In this document: positions 1 through 8,149 of the stretch, piece after piece | Numbering within the stretch: the stretch's first letter is position 1 | Layout of the letters: each line of letters opens with the position of its first letter | NCBI RefSeq assembly: GCF_020099395.1 | Contig: NZ_CP083590.1 | Span: 4,898,001-4,962,000, forward strand | Direction: 5' to 3' | Length of the DNA stretch: 64,000 bases | Source: Streptomyces mobaraensis | Lineage (GTDB): Bacteria; Actinomycetota; Actinomycetes; Streptomycetales; Streptomycetaceae | The notes under the pieces: generated by a model | What the model was told of the DNA's origin: nothing | Seen by the model: only the letters and a program-made list of their open reading frames with translations | Databases searched by the model: none | Program-made: the position numbers and the translations under genes

Positions 1-129
1 GGACCACACGTCCACCCACGCGTCATCCAAGGCGGCGTCGGGACCACCCCCGCGCACGCGGGGACCACAAGCGCGCCAGCAGCAACCCCGAAGGGCTCGC
101 GGGACCACCCCCGCGCACGCGGGGACCAC
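1..129 (-). CRISPR. Leader-proximal end of a type I-E-like CRISPR array
   Basis: Two complete identical repeats lie at 40-68 and 101-129, and the tail of a third at 1-7. The unit is 29 nt (starting GTGGTCCCC and ending GGTGGTCCC on the minus strand) and the two spacers (8-39 and 69-100) are 32 nt, giving the exact 61-nt period of type I-E arrays. The repeat has the dyad core typical of actinobacterial I-E repeats. The array continues beyond the left edge. No cas gene is in the window, so subtype is inferred from repeat and spacer dimensions only. Confidence 0.93.
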
Positions 130-215
130 AGGGCGCCACCTGGTGTTTTAGTCCGGCGGGCCAGGCTTTTTACTCACCTTCTCGGAATCCGGCAAAAACG
201 TCATACCGCCCGACG
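130..215 (-). promoter_or_regulatory. CRISPR leader sequence
   Basis: Read on the minus strand, the sequence entering the first repeat contains a GTGAGTAAAAAG block, a GCCTGG block and an ACTAAAACACCAGGT block. These A-rich patches in GC-rich DNA resemble streptomycete type I-E leaders. They sit on the side expected from the repeat orientation. The outer boundary is not defined. This end should carry the newest spacers. Confidence 0.6.
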
Positions 216-307
216 CGCAGTTCTCGATGAAGTCGGCGACACATCGCCCCCTGCCACCCCCACCCGCACTTGACTCTCACACCGATGTCAGACCTTAGCG
301 TCGCGAC

Positions 308-1558
308 ATGGCCCCAAGCACTCCACCGGGGGCGGCCCACCACCCAACTCCGGCACCACCAGTCCAGCCCCCCACCAGCCGCCACTCCCGCTCTCACTCC
401 CACCCCCACCCCGCCGCCGTTCTCGCCACCCTCACCGCCTGCGTCTTCCTCATAGGGACCAGCGAGTGGGTCATGGTCGGGCTGCTGCCCGGGCTGGCAG
501 CTGAATTGCGTCAGCCGCTTCCCGCCGTCGGCTCGCTGGTCACCTGGTACGCCCTGGTCGTCACGGTGGCCGGGCCGGTCGTCACCGTCGCCGTGCTGCG
601 GCTGCCCCGGCGCCGGGCGTTGCTCGGGCTGCTCGTCCTGTTCATCGCCGGCAACGCGGCAGCCGCCCTGGCCGGCGGGCTCGGAACGCTCGCCGCCGCC
701 CGCATGGTCACCGCGCTTACGCACAGCACCGCCTTCGCGACCGCCCTGGTCATCGCCGTCTCGACGACAACCACCGCCCATCGCGGCCGGGCGATCGCCG
801 TGGTCGCCGCCGGATGGAACCTCGCCACCGTCCTCGGCGCCCCGCTCGGCACCTGGATCGGGGGCCGGTACGGCTGGCGGGCGACGTTCTGGGGGATCGC
901 CATTCTCAGCGCGCTCGTACTGCTCGCGGTGGCCGCCCTCGTCCGTCCCGCCGACCCCGGGACGCGCCCCGCGCCCCGCGCGGAAGTCCGCGCGCTGCTC
1001 GGCCGCGGACCGGCCCGCGTCCTGGCGGCCACCGTTCTCGCGCAGGCCGGCCTCTTCACCGTCCACACCTATATTTCCCCGCTCCTCGGGGACGTGAGCG
1101 GCTTCTCCGCGAACGCGGTCACTCTCCTCCTCGCCGCCTTCGGCGTGGGCGCGCTGTTCGGCAACGTCCTGGGCGGCCGGCTCGCCGACCGCGCCCCCGA
1201 ACACGCCCTCCGCACCACCCTCTTCGTCCTCGCCGCCGTCCTCGCGTCCCTCGCCCTGGCCAGCCACACCCGCCCGACCGCCGCGCTGACCGTGCCCCTC
1301 CTCGGGCTGGTCACCGCCGCCCTCATCCCGCTGCTCCAGGAACGCGCCCTCGCCGCCGTCCCCGGAGCGCCCACCCTGATCACCGCCGTCACCGCCTCGG
1401 CCTTCAACCTCGGCACGGCCGGCGGCTCAGCACTCGGCGGCCAGGCCCTCGGCTCCGGCCTGGGCCTTCACGACCTCCCTTGGCTCGGCGCGCTCGTCGT
1501 CACGGCCGCCGCCACCCTCACAGCCTTCACCCAGCCGATAACGCACCCCACGTCCTGA
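308..1558 (+). CDS. MFS transporter (DHA1-type efflux permease)
   Basis: A 416-residue integral membrane protein of the major facilitator superfamily with about 12 hydrophobic segments, resembling the AraJ/YdhP-type sugar or drug efflux group. A His/Pro-rich cytoplasmic N-terminus of about 35 residues comes before the first helix (LTACVFLIGTSEWVMVGLLP). The GRAIAV loop after helix 4 and a GGRYGWR motif in helix 5-6 fit the antiporter signature of drug/H+ exporters. It lies 27 bp upstream of an alpha/beta hydrolase gene and probably shares its transcript. The ATG at 308 lacks a strong ribosome binding site, so the N-terminus is uncertain. The substrate cannot be told from sequence. Confidence 0.88.
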   Translation: MAPSTPPGAAHHPTPAPPVQPPTSRHSRSHSHPHPAAVLATLTACVFLIGTSEWVMVGLLPGLAAELRQPLPAVGSLVTWYALVVTVAGPVVTVAVLRLPRRRALLGLLVLFIAGNAAAALAGGLGTLAAARMVTALTHSTAFATALVIAVSTTTTAHRGRAIAVVAAGWNLATVLGAPLGTWIGGRYGWRATFWGIAILSALVLLAVAALVRPADPGTRPAPRAEVRALLGRGPARVLAATVLAQAGLFTVHTYISPLLGDVSGFSANAVTLLLAAFGVGALFGNVLGGRLADRAPEHALRTTLFVLAAVLASLALASHTRPTAALTVPLLGLVTAALIPLLQERALAAVPGAPTLITAVTASAFNLGTAGGSALGGQALGSGLGLHDLPWLGALVVTAAATLTAFTQPITHPTS

Positions 1559-1585
1559 ACCACCCACACACAGAGAGCAGAAGTC

Positions 1586-2380
1586 ATGTCGCGCCCAGAA
1601 CTCCCCACCCCCACCCTCGCCCGCACCACCCGCGGCAGCGGCCCCGGCCTCCTCCTCGCCCATGGCGCCGGGGGCGGCATCCAGCCCAACTACGGCCCGA
1701 TCATGGACGGTCTCGCCGAGCACTTCACCGTCGTCGGCCCCGACTACCCCGGTACGGGCGGTAGCCCACGTTCCGACGCGCCCCTCACCCTCGACGGCCT
1801 CGCCGACGAACTCGTCGCAGCCGCCGTCGCGGAAGGGCTGGAGACGTTCGCCGTCACCGGCTACTCGCTGGGCGCCCCCGTCGCCGTCCGGGCGGCCACC
1901 CGGCACCCGGAGCGCGTCACCGCCCTCGTCCTGACCGCCGGTTTCGCCCGTCCCAACGCCCGCTTCTCCCTCGCCACCCGCCTCTGGCGCGACCTGATCG
2001 AGAAGACCGACGACCCCGCCGGCATCACCGCCTTCGGCGCTCTCACCGGCTTCGCCGTACCCACGGCGGACGCGTTCTCGCAGGACGACGTCGACGCCAT
2101 GCTGGCGGCCGGCTGGGACTCCGTCCCCCCGGGCACCCCCGACCACCTCGACCTCGCCGACCGAGTCGACGTCCTCGCCGACCTCCCGCGCCTCACCGTT
2201 CCCACCCTCGTCATATCCACCACCCTGGACAACCTGGTCACACCCTTCCACCACCGCCAACTCGCCGACGGCATCCCCGGCGCCCGCCTCGCCGAACTCG
2301 CCACCGGCCACGTGCCGTTCTTCGAAAGCCCGCAGGAGTGGCTGGACCTGATGGTCGGGTTCCTGACGTCCGTCGAGTGA
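1586..2380 (+). CDS. Alpha/beta-fold hydrolase
   Basis: A 264-residue serine hydrolase. The nucleophile elbow GYSLG puts the catalytic Ser at residue 94, an oxyanion-hole HGAGGG lies at 26-31, and Asp215 (in TTLDNLVTP) and His242 (in TGHVPF) complete the triad. Length and the absence of a signal peptide fit a cytoplasmic esterase or hydrolase. The ATG follows an AGAGAGCAGA purine-rich ribosome binding site. It follows the MFS gene closely, so the two may handle one small molecule (hydrolysis plus export), but that is inference. Confidence 0.88.
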   Translation: MSRPELPTPTLARTTRGSGPGLLLAHGAGGGIQPNYGPIMDGLAEHFTVVGPDYPGTGGSPRSDAPLTLDGLADELVAAAVAEGLETFAVTGYSLGAPVAVRAATRHPERVTALVLTAGFARPNARFSLATRLWRDLIEKTDDPAGITAFGALTGFAVPTADAFSQDDVDAMLAAGWDSVPPGTPDHLDLADRVDVLADLPRLTVPTLVISTTLDNLVTPFHHRQLADGIPGARLAELATGHVPFFESPQEWLDLMVGFLTSVE

Positions 2381-2548
2381 GGCCAGTCAGGGGGAGGCGT
2401 CGGGCCTCCGGCTCCGGCCGGGCTCGCTCGGCGCCTTCCCGGCGGTGAGGCGCGGAACCGGGTGGCGTCGCGTCGGCTACGGGCAACGGGCGTGCGGCGT
2501 CGAGAGGTTGATGGGCGTGTCCTGTGGGTTGGCCGCCTTCGTTCCGTG

Positions 2549-2640
2549 CCGGACAGCCGGACAGCCGGACAGCCGGACAGCCGGACAGCCGGACAGCCGG
2601 ACAGCCGGACAGCCGGACAGCCGGACAGCCGGACAGCCGG
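2549..2640. repeat. Perfect 8-bp tandem repeat (CCGGACAG x 11.5)
   Basis: Ninety-two bases made of 11.5 uninterrupted copies of CCGGACAG sit in the 306-bp gap between the hydrolase gene and the convergent chagasin-like gene. Both strands are open across it only because an 8-bp unit gives an artificial 8-residue repeat in every frame. No gene is supported in 2381-2686. Perfect identity suggests a slippage-prone locus. Confidence 0.95.
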
Positions 2641-2686
2641 GCTGACGGCCGGGCCGACGGTCGGCGGAGGCCGCCCCCCCCGTGAG

Positions 2687-3124
2687 TCACTTCACTTCGA
2701 CCGTGACCTTCCACGGCGTGATCACCATGGGACAGACATGGCCTGCGTCGGGGCGGCAACGTCGTTGCGCGGTGATGGTGGCGGTCCCGCCATGTTCCGC
2801 GTGGAAGACCGCTGACGCGTCGCCGTTCGGTGCCGTACGGCCGGCGGTGCGCCGGAGTACGGCGGAGTCGCTGGCTGCCGGGGTGCTCCAGGTCCAGGTG
2901 AGCCCGCTTGCCCGATAGCCTGTGAGCCGGACTTCGATGCCGTCACCCAAGTGCGCGATCACGGACCGGCCGTTGTCCGAGTTCGCGAGCGTGAGGCGCT
3001 GAGCCGGTTGAGCACGGTCGGGTGTCTGGTTGTGCGCAGCCGCCGGTGCCGCGGTAGCGGCCATGGCGGCGACCAGGGCCAGTGCCATGCCCCATGGAGC
3101 GGTAGACCGCTTCGTTCCCATCAT
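2687..3124 (-). CDS. Secreted chagasin-like (I42) protein
   Basis: A 145-residue exported protein. Residues 1-30 form a clear signal peptide (KRST start, hydrophobic core, APAAA cleavage region). The remaining 115 residues have the layout of chagasin-type cysteine protease inhibitors: a GDGIEVRL strand, a GLTWTWS strand in place of the GY.W motif, a GTATIT strand, and a C-terminal PWKVTVEV strand matching the RPW loop. Cys123 and Cys131 could form one disulfide. The ATG follows a GGGGGAGGGAATC ribosome binding site. It stands alone. Inhibition of cysteine proteases is a family-based guess; a general Ig-like secreted domain is the alternative. Confidence 0.72.
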   Translation of the reverse strand: MMGTKRSTAPWGMALALVAAMAATAAPAAAHNQTPDRAQPAQRLTLANSDNGRSVIAHLGDGIEVRLTGYRASGLTWTWSTPAASDSAVLRRTAGRTAPNGDASAVFHAEHGGTATITAQRRCRPDAGHVCPMVITPWKVTVEVK

Positions 3125-3588
3125 GATTCCCTCCCCCTTGATCCCGCTGGTCTTGCTGATTCCGCCGGACCGGATGCCCCTCGCGACGGCGACAGCAGAC
3201 CGATCCTTCCGGTCGGCTCGACGTTATGGCGAAGGGCCGGTCCCAAACCACCCGACCGAGGGATCCCGGGCACCACATCTGCCGGGTACGCCTCAGGGGT
3301 GCAGCCGTTCCTTCAGGAAGGGGCCGTCGCCCTTGAGGAGTTGAGCGGCGCGATGTCCCTCCTACGGGAACGGCCGTATCGATTCCTCAGCCGGGCGTTC
3401 GGACCGGGTCTTCGACTCCCCGCCTCAACGACGCCCTGCTGAAGCAGGCGGAGTTCATGGGGGTGGGTGAACCAGTGGTTCCAGCCTGATCCGCTCACGG
3501 GCGACGCTGGGCAGCCGGACACAGTCGCGTGGCGGCGCGGCAGCGCTTGTTCGGCGCCGCAGTTGCCGCAGTCTTCGCCGCGCGTCGG
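3125..3588. other. Intergenic stretch without a supported gene
   Basis: Reading frames here lack start signals, ribosome binding sites and recognisable products. The right end is the 3' flank of the DUF397 gene and the left end the upstream region of the chagasin-like gene. No tRNA, clear terminator or strong repeat was seen. Confidence 0.5.
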
Positions 3589-3834
3589 TCAGTTGCCCGG
3601 CGTCGTGACCATGCGCAGGAACGCGGTCCACGCGGGGGCGGGGAGGAGGAGGGCTGGGCTGTCAGGGGTCTTGCTGTCTCTTATGGGGACGGTGCCTGTG
3701 TGGGCGTGAGCGGGAGCCCACTCCAGGCAGTCACCGCCGTATGTACCGCTGTAACTGGACTTGATCCAGGGCGTGTCTACGAGGCCATCCGTGCCTATCG
3801 CCATATTCACAACGGACTTGCGGGTATACATCAC
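3589..3834 (-). CDS. DUF397 domain protein
   Basis: An 81-residue protein with the DUF397 signature: WIKSSYSGTYGGDCLEWA near residue 23, then a VPIRDSK strand and a C-terminal W.AFL motif. DUF397 proteins are abundant in Streptomyces and nearly always lie just downstream of an XRE/DUF5753 regulator, as here. The pairs resemble toxin-antitoxin or WhiJ/AbaA-type developmental switches. The start is either GTG at 3834 (4-bp GTGA overlap with the upstream stop, GAAGGAG eight bases away) or ATG at 3831; GTG is preferred on spacing. Probably co-transcribed with and antagonistic to the regulator; that role is inferred. Confidence 0.9.
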   Translation of the reverse strand: MMYTRKSVVNMAIGTDGLVDTPWIKSSYSGTYGGDCLEWAPAHAHTGTVPIRDSKTPDSPALLLPAPAWTAFLRMVTTPGN

Positions 3835-4652
3835 GGGCTCAACTCCTTCAGATACGTCCGGATCACGTCAGCGGATTCCCGTGGCGAGAGCGCAACCGCC
3901 CTGATCAGATCATACGAACGGCTGGCAACGAGTACTTCAGCCGGGTCTGCGGTCATGTGACCTCGGGTGATGCCATCGACGTGCAGGACGTCGGCGCCGG
4001 TTTCGAAGCTCAGGATGTTGAATGAGCCGTTCACGCCAGGATGCGGTGGAGCGTTTCGGGGGATGATCTGGATGACGGTGCGGGGACGCTCGCCGACCGT
4101 CAACAAGTGTTGCAACTGCTCTTTCATGGCCGCAGGACCGGGGTATGGCCGAGCGAGCGCGTATTCGTCCAGAACAAACCAAGCGTGCGGCGGCGTCTCC
4201 TTTTCGAAGATGTCTTGGCGGGTCATACGAGCCGCTACCAGGTCTTCCAGGCTGTCCGGCCGCCCTCCGGCCAGCACCGCCCTGGCGTACTCCTCGGTCT
4301 GCAACAGTCCATGGATCAGTTGGTTGTTGAAAATGCTCAGCGAGGTCGCCTCGCGCTCCATCTCCACGTACGGCAGGAACCAGCTCGGATAAGCGAACTT
4401 GATCACCAGCGGATGCAACCGCCCGAAGTGCCCGTCCGTCTCGAACGCCGAGTCGAGGTCGTGTGCCAGGGCCTCCGACGGCACCCGCTTGGCCCGTTCG
4501 ACGTAGCTGATCATCGCCTGCGTCGTGTGGGCCATTTCGGCCGCCTGGGTCTGTGATTTCCCCGCCTTCCTCCGGATCCGGTTCAGCTCGGATCCGAAGA
4601 AGGCCAGCATCGATGACGTCGGGTCCGGCAGGGAGTCGTCTTCTGTAGCCAT
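3831..4652 (-). CDS. XRE-family regulator with DUF5753 domain
   Basis: A 273-residue cytoplasmic DNA-binding protein. The N-terminal helix-turn-helix (about residues 15-70, with LNRIRRKAGKSQTQAAEMA and MISYVERAKR) is followed by a DUF5753 region (about 95-265) containing the IHGLLQTEEYARA and GVNGSFNILSF blocks. Length is typical for this Streptomyces family. The ATG at 4652 has AAAGGGG eleven bases upstream; an in-frame ATG eight codons earlier would overlap that site. It overlaps the DUF397 gene and faces a divergent pair of small genes across a perfect palindrome at 4674-4694, which suggests autoregulation. Confidence 0.93.
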   Translation of the reverse strand: MATEDDSLPDPTSSMLAFFGSELNRIRRKAGKSQTQAAEMAHTTQAMISYVERAKRVPSEALAHDLDSAFETDGHFGRLHPLVIKFAYPSWFLPYVEMEREATSLSIFNNQLIHGLLQTEEYARAVLAGGRPDSLEDLVAARMTRQDIFEKETPPHAWFVLDEYALARPYPGPAAMKEQLQHLLTVGERPRTVIQIIPRNAPPHPGVNGSFNILSFETGADVLHVDGITRGHMTADPAEVLVASRSYDLIRAVALSPRESADVIRTYLKELSP

Positions 4653-4673
4653 GCCCTGTATATCCCCTTTGTG

Positions 4674-4694
4674 CATAACTCTCGCGGAGTTATG
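4674..4694. promoter_or_regulatory. Perfect palindrome, candidate XRE operator
   Basis: CATAACTC and GAGTTATG form perfect 8-bp inverted arms around a 5-bp TCGCG centre. The site lies 22 bp upstream of the XRE start codon and about 80 bp from the divergent small gene, in an AT-richer pocket. Size, symmetry and place fit a dimeric helix-turn-helix operator. It could instead form a small RNA hairpin in the leader. Confidence 0.6.
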
Positions 4695-4775
4695 GCTGCT
4701 CCTCTTCCGGAGCGTACTCGCTGAGCGCAACCCTGAGACCACACCAGGTAATTGACCTCCGGAAGGGGTACCCCC

Positions 4776-4949
4776 ATGCCCGAAGCCGCCCTCCCGCCGC
4801 CCCCGCCCCCGGCGTCCCGCCGCCCCGCGCCCTGTGTCGAGTGCCGGCGGATCCGGGAGGCGTATTACGCCGCCTCCCGGCAGGGGGACCGGGTCGCCGC
4901 GCAGGGCTGGATCGTCGCGATGGGGCGGCATCACCGGTGGGTGCACTGA
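4776..4949 (+). CDS. Small Pro-rich hypothetical protein
   Basis: A 57-residue protein of unknown function: a Pro/Ala-rich head, a single CVEC motif near residue 22, and a basic, aromatic C-terminus ending RHHRWVH. A good GGAAGGGG ribosome binding site lies six bases before the ATG. It is transcribed away from the XRE gene and overlaps the next small gene by one base (TGATG), so the two appear to be translationally coupled. Such small genes are common beside XRE/DUF397 pairs in Streptomyces. Confidence 0.65.
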   Translation: MPEAALPPPPPPASRRPAPCVECRRIREAYYAASRQGDRVAAQGWIVAMGRHHRWVH

Positions 4950-5254
4950 TGGTGGCGAAGGGGTGCGGGCACGCGCCCGGGGCGTGGGTGGTGGCGCGGA
5001 GCGGGGTCGCGACCTGCTGCCGTTGCGGCGTGCGGCGGTTCACGGCGTACGCGGCGCTGTGGCGCGAGGTGCCGGGCCGGGCGGTGTCCGGGCCGACGGC
5101 GTCCGCGTCGGGGACGGGCGTGCTGCGCGCCCGGCGGGACGGCGGCGGAGGAGGCGGAGAAGGCGTCGGCCGCTCCCTCGTGGCCGGCGCCTCCCCCTTG
5201 CCCGTGGGGCGGGCCGCGCTCAGAAGCGCGGGTGGAGGTAGAACGACTCGTTGA
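4949..5254 (+). CDS. Hypothetical Cys-rich protein
   Basis: A 101-residue protein of unknown function. Cysteines at CGH and CCRCG in the first 27 residues could bind zinc; the second half is Gly/Arg-rich and low in complexity, so the true end may be less conserved. Its ATG overlaps the preceding stop (TGATG). It runs 35 bp into the 3' end of the convergent nuclease gene, which is unusual and lowers confidence in the C-terminal part. Confidence 0.5.
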   Translation: MVAKGCGHAPGAWVVARSGVATCCRCGVRRFTAYAALWREVPGRAVSGPTASASGTGVLRARRDGGGGGGEGVGRSLVAGASPLPVGRAALRSAGGGRTTR

Positions 5255-6512
5255 TGACCGGCGTGCCGTCGCCGTTCCGCTGGTACGGCCACTGGATCAG
5301 CCAGGTGCCGTCACCGGTGCGGTTGCGGTCGACGTTCACGAATTGGTGGGTGCCGTTGTCGCGCAGCACGGTGAGGTTGGGGAAGCGCCACTCGGGGTGT
5401 TCCAGGGTGAAGTTCTGGGTGTCGTGCTGGTAGCCGCCCGGGTCGGGTTCGCCGTTGGGGCCGTGGCAGTCCCAGATGTTCAGGTAGTCGCCGTTGCGGC
5501 TCCGCTGGCCCCGGTTGACGTCCAGGCATTTGCCGCTGCTGACGCTCTGGAGGCGGTACAGCGGCTGCCCGGAGTCGCCCGGGCGCCCGACGGGCAGCAG
5601 GCGCCAGCGCTGGTTGGCGCCGCCGTTGGCGTGGTAGATGATCACGTGGCTGCCGTTGGCGTTGCGGCCGTTGTAGACGTCCAGGAGGCGGTCGCTGTTG
5701 TCCGCGTGGATCGTCAGGTCGCGCGGGCTTCCCGACGCCCGCAGGGTGGAGAAGCCGACCGGCCAGTGGTCGCTGCCGTAGTTGGGGTTCACGGTGGCGT
5801 GCCAGTTCTGCGTGTTGATGTTGGAGGCGGCGAAGTCGAGCTCGTTGCCGTTCTGCTGCGTGGCCTGACCGCTGTTGTAGATGCGGGTGTTCTGCGGGAC
5901 GCCGTCGTGGGCGACGGCCTGCGGGGAGCGGTTGAAGTCGCCGAGCACGACCCAGTTGGCGATGCCGCTGCCTGAGGCGTACCGGGCGACGCGGCGGATC
6001 AGGCCGGCCGCGTCGTTGGGGCGTCCGCCGTTGGACGCGGCGTGGACGGAGGCGAAGACCGTCCGGTCCTCGCGGCGTACGGCGGCGAGCGCCGAGCGGT
6101 AGCCGCCTCTCAGTTCGCGGACGGAGTCCGGGTAGAACGAGGTGACGAGGCCCAGGTTGCGGGAGGGCTGGATGAGCACGTGCAGGTAGCGGACCTGCCC
6201 GCGGCCGAGGTCCCACCGGTACGAATGGAGGTTGCCGTTCCGGCTGATCAGGCGCGCGCCGCCGGGCGGGGAGGCGGGGACCTCCTGGAGGGCGACGACG
6301 TCGAAGGAGCGCGAGAGCGTCCGTACGCCGCCCCAACGGTCGCTTCCGACCTGCATGTTCCAGGTGGCCAGGCGGTGGGTGTCGGGGTCGGCGGCGGCCG
6401 CGGGGCCGCCACCAGCGAGGAGCAGTGCGCAGGCGAGGACCCCGGCCAGCACCAGGGCGCCGAGGCGGCGCGCGAGGGGGGCCGGAGGTCTCGTGAGGGA
6501 TGTCACGTACAT
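5220..6512 (-). CDS. Secreted CdtB/DNase I-type nuclease fused to ricin-type lectin
   Basis: A 430-residue secreted two-domain protein. A signal peptide with a long hydrophobic core and PAAAA region occupies residues 1-41. Residues 45-256 form an endonuclease/exonuclease/phosphatase fold closest in layout to the cytolethal distending toxin CdtB subunit (ATWNMQ opening, VVALQEV, VVLGDFN, NELDFA, SDHWPVGF). The DNase I catalytic set is intact: Glu77, His157, Asp192/Asn194, Asp226, Asp248/His249. Residues 265-430 form a beta-trefoil ricin-B-type lectin, with a QRW motif near 301 and Cys329/Cys349. The ATG is the only good start after a basic linker. In classical CDT the lectins are separate proteins (CdtA, CdtC); here lectin and nuclease share one chain. 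A lectin-targeted secreted DNase or phosphodiesterase is the alternative to a toxin. Confidence 0.85.
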   Translation of the reverse strand: MYVTSLTRPPAPLARRLGALVLAGVLACALLLAGGGPAAAADPDTHRLATWNMQVGSDRWGGVRTLSRSFDVVALQEVPASPPGGARLISRNGNLHSYRWDLGRGQVRYLHVLIQPSRNLGLVTSFYPDSVRELRGGYRSALAAVRREDRTVFASVHAASNGGRPNDAAGLIRRVARYASGSGIANWVVLGDFNRSPQAVAHDGVPQNTRIYNSGQATQQNGNELDFAASNINTQNWHATVNPNYGSDHWPVGFSTLRASGSPRDLTIHADNSDRLLDVYNGRNANGSHVIIYHANGGANQRWRLLPVGRPGDSGQPLYRLQSVSSGKCLDVNRGQRSRNGDYLNIWDCHGPNGEPDPGGYQHDTQNFTLEHPEWRFPNLTVLRDNGTHQFVNVDRNRTGDGTWLIQWPYQRNGDGTPVINESFYLHPRF

Positions 6513-6646
6513 GCCGTGATTCTTTACGTCATGCTTTCGGTCGGGAAGGGGGTAACGGGCCGAAGGGCGAGCCGGAAACGAGCCCGGTCCCGGACGGCCA
6601 CTGGTCTCGGACGCCCGCTCGTCCCCCCGGGCGTCCATCGGCCCCC

Positions 6647-7888
6647 TCACCCCACCCCCGCCACCAGACGTTCCGCCGCGCGCCGGGCGCCGTCCGTGCG
6701 GATCGTGGCGGCGACGGTACGGGCGCGGGCGGCCGTGCCGGGGTGGAGGGCGTACCGGAGGGCGGCGGTGAGGGAGTCGGCGGTCGGCGGGGTGGCCGGG
6801 TGTGCGGCGCCGACGCCGAGTTCGTGGACGCGGCGGGCCCAGTAGTGCTGGTCGTACATCTGCGGGGCGACGACCTGGGGCACCCCGGACGACGCGGCGG
6901 CCGTGGTCGTCCCCGCGCCGCCGTGGTGGACGACGGCCGCGACGCGCGGGAACAGGGCGCGCTGGTTGACGTCGCCGACGAGGAGGCAGTCCGGGGCGTC
7001 GTCCACGAGGGACAGCCCGGCCCAGCCGCGCGAGACGAGCGCCCGCCGGCCGACCGCGCGGGCCGCGCCGATCATCGCCTCGGGGAGGCCGGGGGTGGCG
7101 CGGATGCTGCCGAAACCGAAGTGGACGGGGGGTTCGCCGGAGGCGAGGAAGTCCTCCAGGGCGGGGGAGAGCGGGGTGTCGTCGGGAAGCAGCCAGGCGC
7201 CCGGCTGCCAGGGCGGGCCCGGCGTACCCAGGACGTCCCCGCCGGGCCACGGCCCCAGCACCGGATCGGCGGCGAGCCACGGCTCGTCGCCGAGCATGTG
7301 GCCGCGTACGTCATCGACCGGCGGCAGACCGTACGCCGTCGCACGGCCGGACGCCGTCGCCCGCCCGGAGTTGAGGGCGGCGCGGAAGGTGGCGTTGACG
7401 TGGGCGGCGTCCTCGGCCCAGAGGGCGTGGCGGTCGGCGGTGTCCGGGGCGAGCGGCCTGTCCTGGAGGGCCAGTGGGGGAGGGGCGTGGTGCGGGGAGG
7501 GGAGGGTCACCGGGCAGTACGAGACGTGGACGTAGCGGATGCCGGCCGCTTCCGCCACCGAGCGGGCGGCGATCTGCAGTCCCCCGCCCGCCACGACGGC
7601 GTCGCAGCCCCGGGCCGCTTCCGGCAGCGTGGCGAACTGCGTGACGACCGTGCCCTCCGCCAGTTCCCGCAGCCGCTCGGGCGTGGGCCGGAAACCGCCC
7701 CCGGACGCGGTGCCGCGCAACGCGGGACCGATGGGCACCACGGGGAACCCCAGCCCCTCCACCCACTCCCCGAAGTCCGGCGGCACGCACAGGCGCGCCT
7801 CCGCGCCGAGCGTCCGGAAGGCGGTGGCCAGGGCCACCATCGGCTGCACCTCGCCCCGCGTCCCGATGGTCGACAGCAGTACGCGCAT
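6647..7888 (-). CDS. GT1-family glycosyltransferase (macrolide/vancosaminyl type)
   Basis: A 413-residue GT-B fold glycosyltransferase of the antibiotic/UGT group. The N-terminus MRVLLSTIGTRGEVQP is the classical start of glycopeptide and macrolide transferases. The C-terminal nucleotide-sugar site is present as VVHHGGAGTTTAAASSGVPQVVAPQMYDQHYWA. GFGS in the middle begins the C-terminal domain. The ATG has a GGGGGG ribosome binding site eight bases away; longer versions only add an unrelated head. It is not inside a recognisable biosynthetic cluster, so the acceptor is unknown; an inactivating macrolide glycosyltransferase or an orphan tailoring enzyme are both possible. Confidence 0.9.
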   Translation of the reverse strand: MRVLLSTIGTRGEVQPMVALATAFRTLGAEARLCVPPDFGEWVEGLGFPVVPIGPALRGTASGGGFRPTPERLRELAEGTVVTQFATLPEAARGCDAVVAGGGLQIAARSVAEAAGIRYVHVSYCPVTLPSPHHAPPPLALQDRPLAPDTADRHALWAEDAAHVNATFRAALNSGRATASGRATAYGLPPVDDVRGHMLGDEPWLAADPVLGPWPGGDVLGTPGPPWQPGAWLLPDDTPLSPALEDFLASGEPPVHFGFGSIRATPGLPEAMIGAARAVGRRALVSRGWAGLSLVDDAPDCLLVGDVNQRALFPRVAAVVHHGGAGTTTAAASSGVPQVVAPQMYDQHYWARRVHELGVGAAHPATPPTADSLTAALRYALHPGTAARARTVAATIRTDGARRAAERLVAGVG

Positions 7889-8149
7889 CGCGAATGCCCC
7901 CCGTCGCTCGTACACGTTCCGGCCGGCGGACGCGGCCGGGGCGACCGATTCTGCGGCGTGGCCGGGGTCTTGCGGCAACTCCCCCTCCCGGCTCTATGGT
8001 GAAAATGCGGGGAGGCGGTCCCGGGGGACTGGCGCCGAGGGGTTTACCCCATCGGGTGGTTCCCGCGCACAGACGGGTTGTTTCCCCATCGGCGGAGCAA
8101 CGGTTGAACGAGGAACGCGTCAACCCCAGCCGCCGCTCGAAGGACTCCC

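Noticed and set aside
2445..2815. ORFs across the octamer repeat
   Set aside because: They are repeat translations (GQPDSRTA units) caused by an 8-bp unit, which keeps several frames open.
3313..3522. A 69-codon minus-strand ORF in the 3125-3588 gap
   Set aside because: No ribosome binding site, no codon bias difference and no recognisable product.
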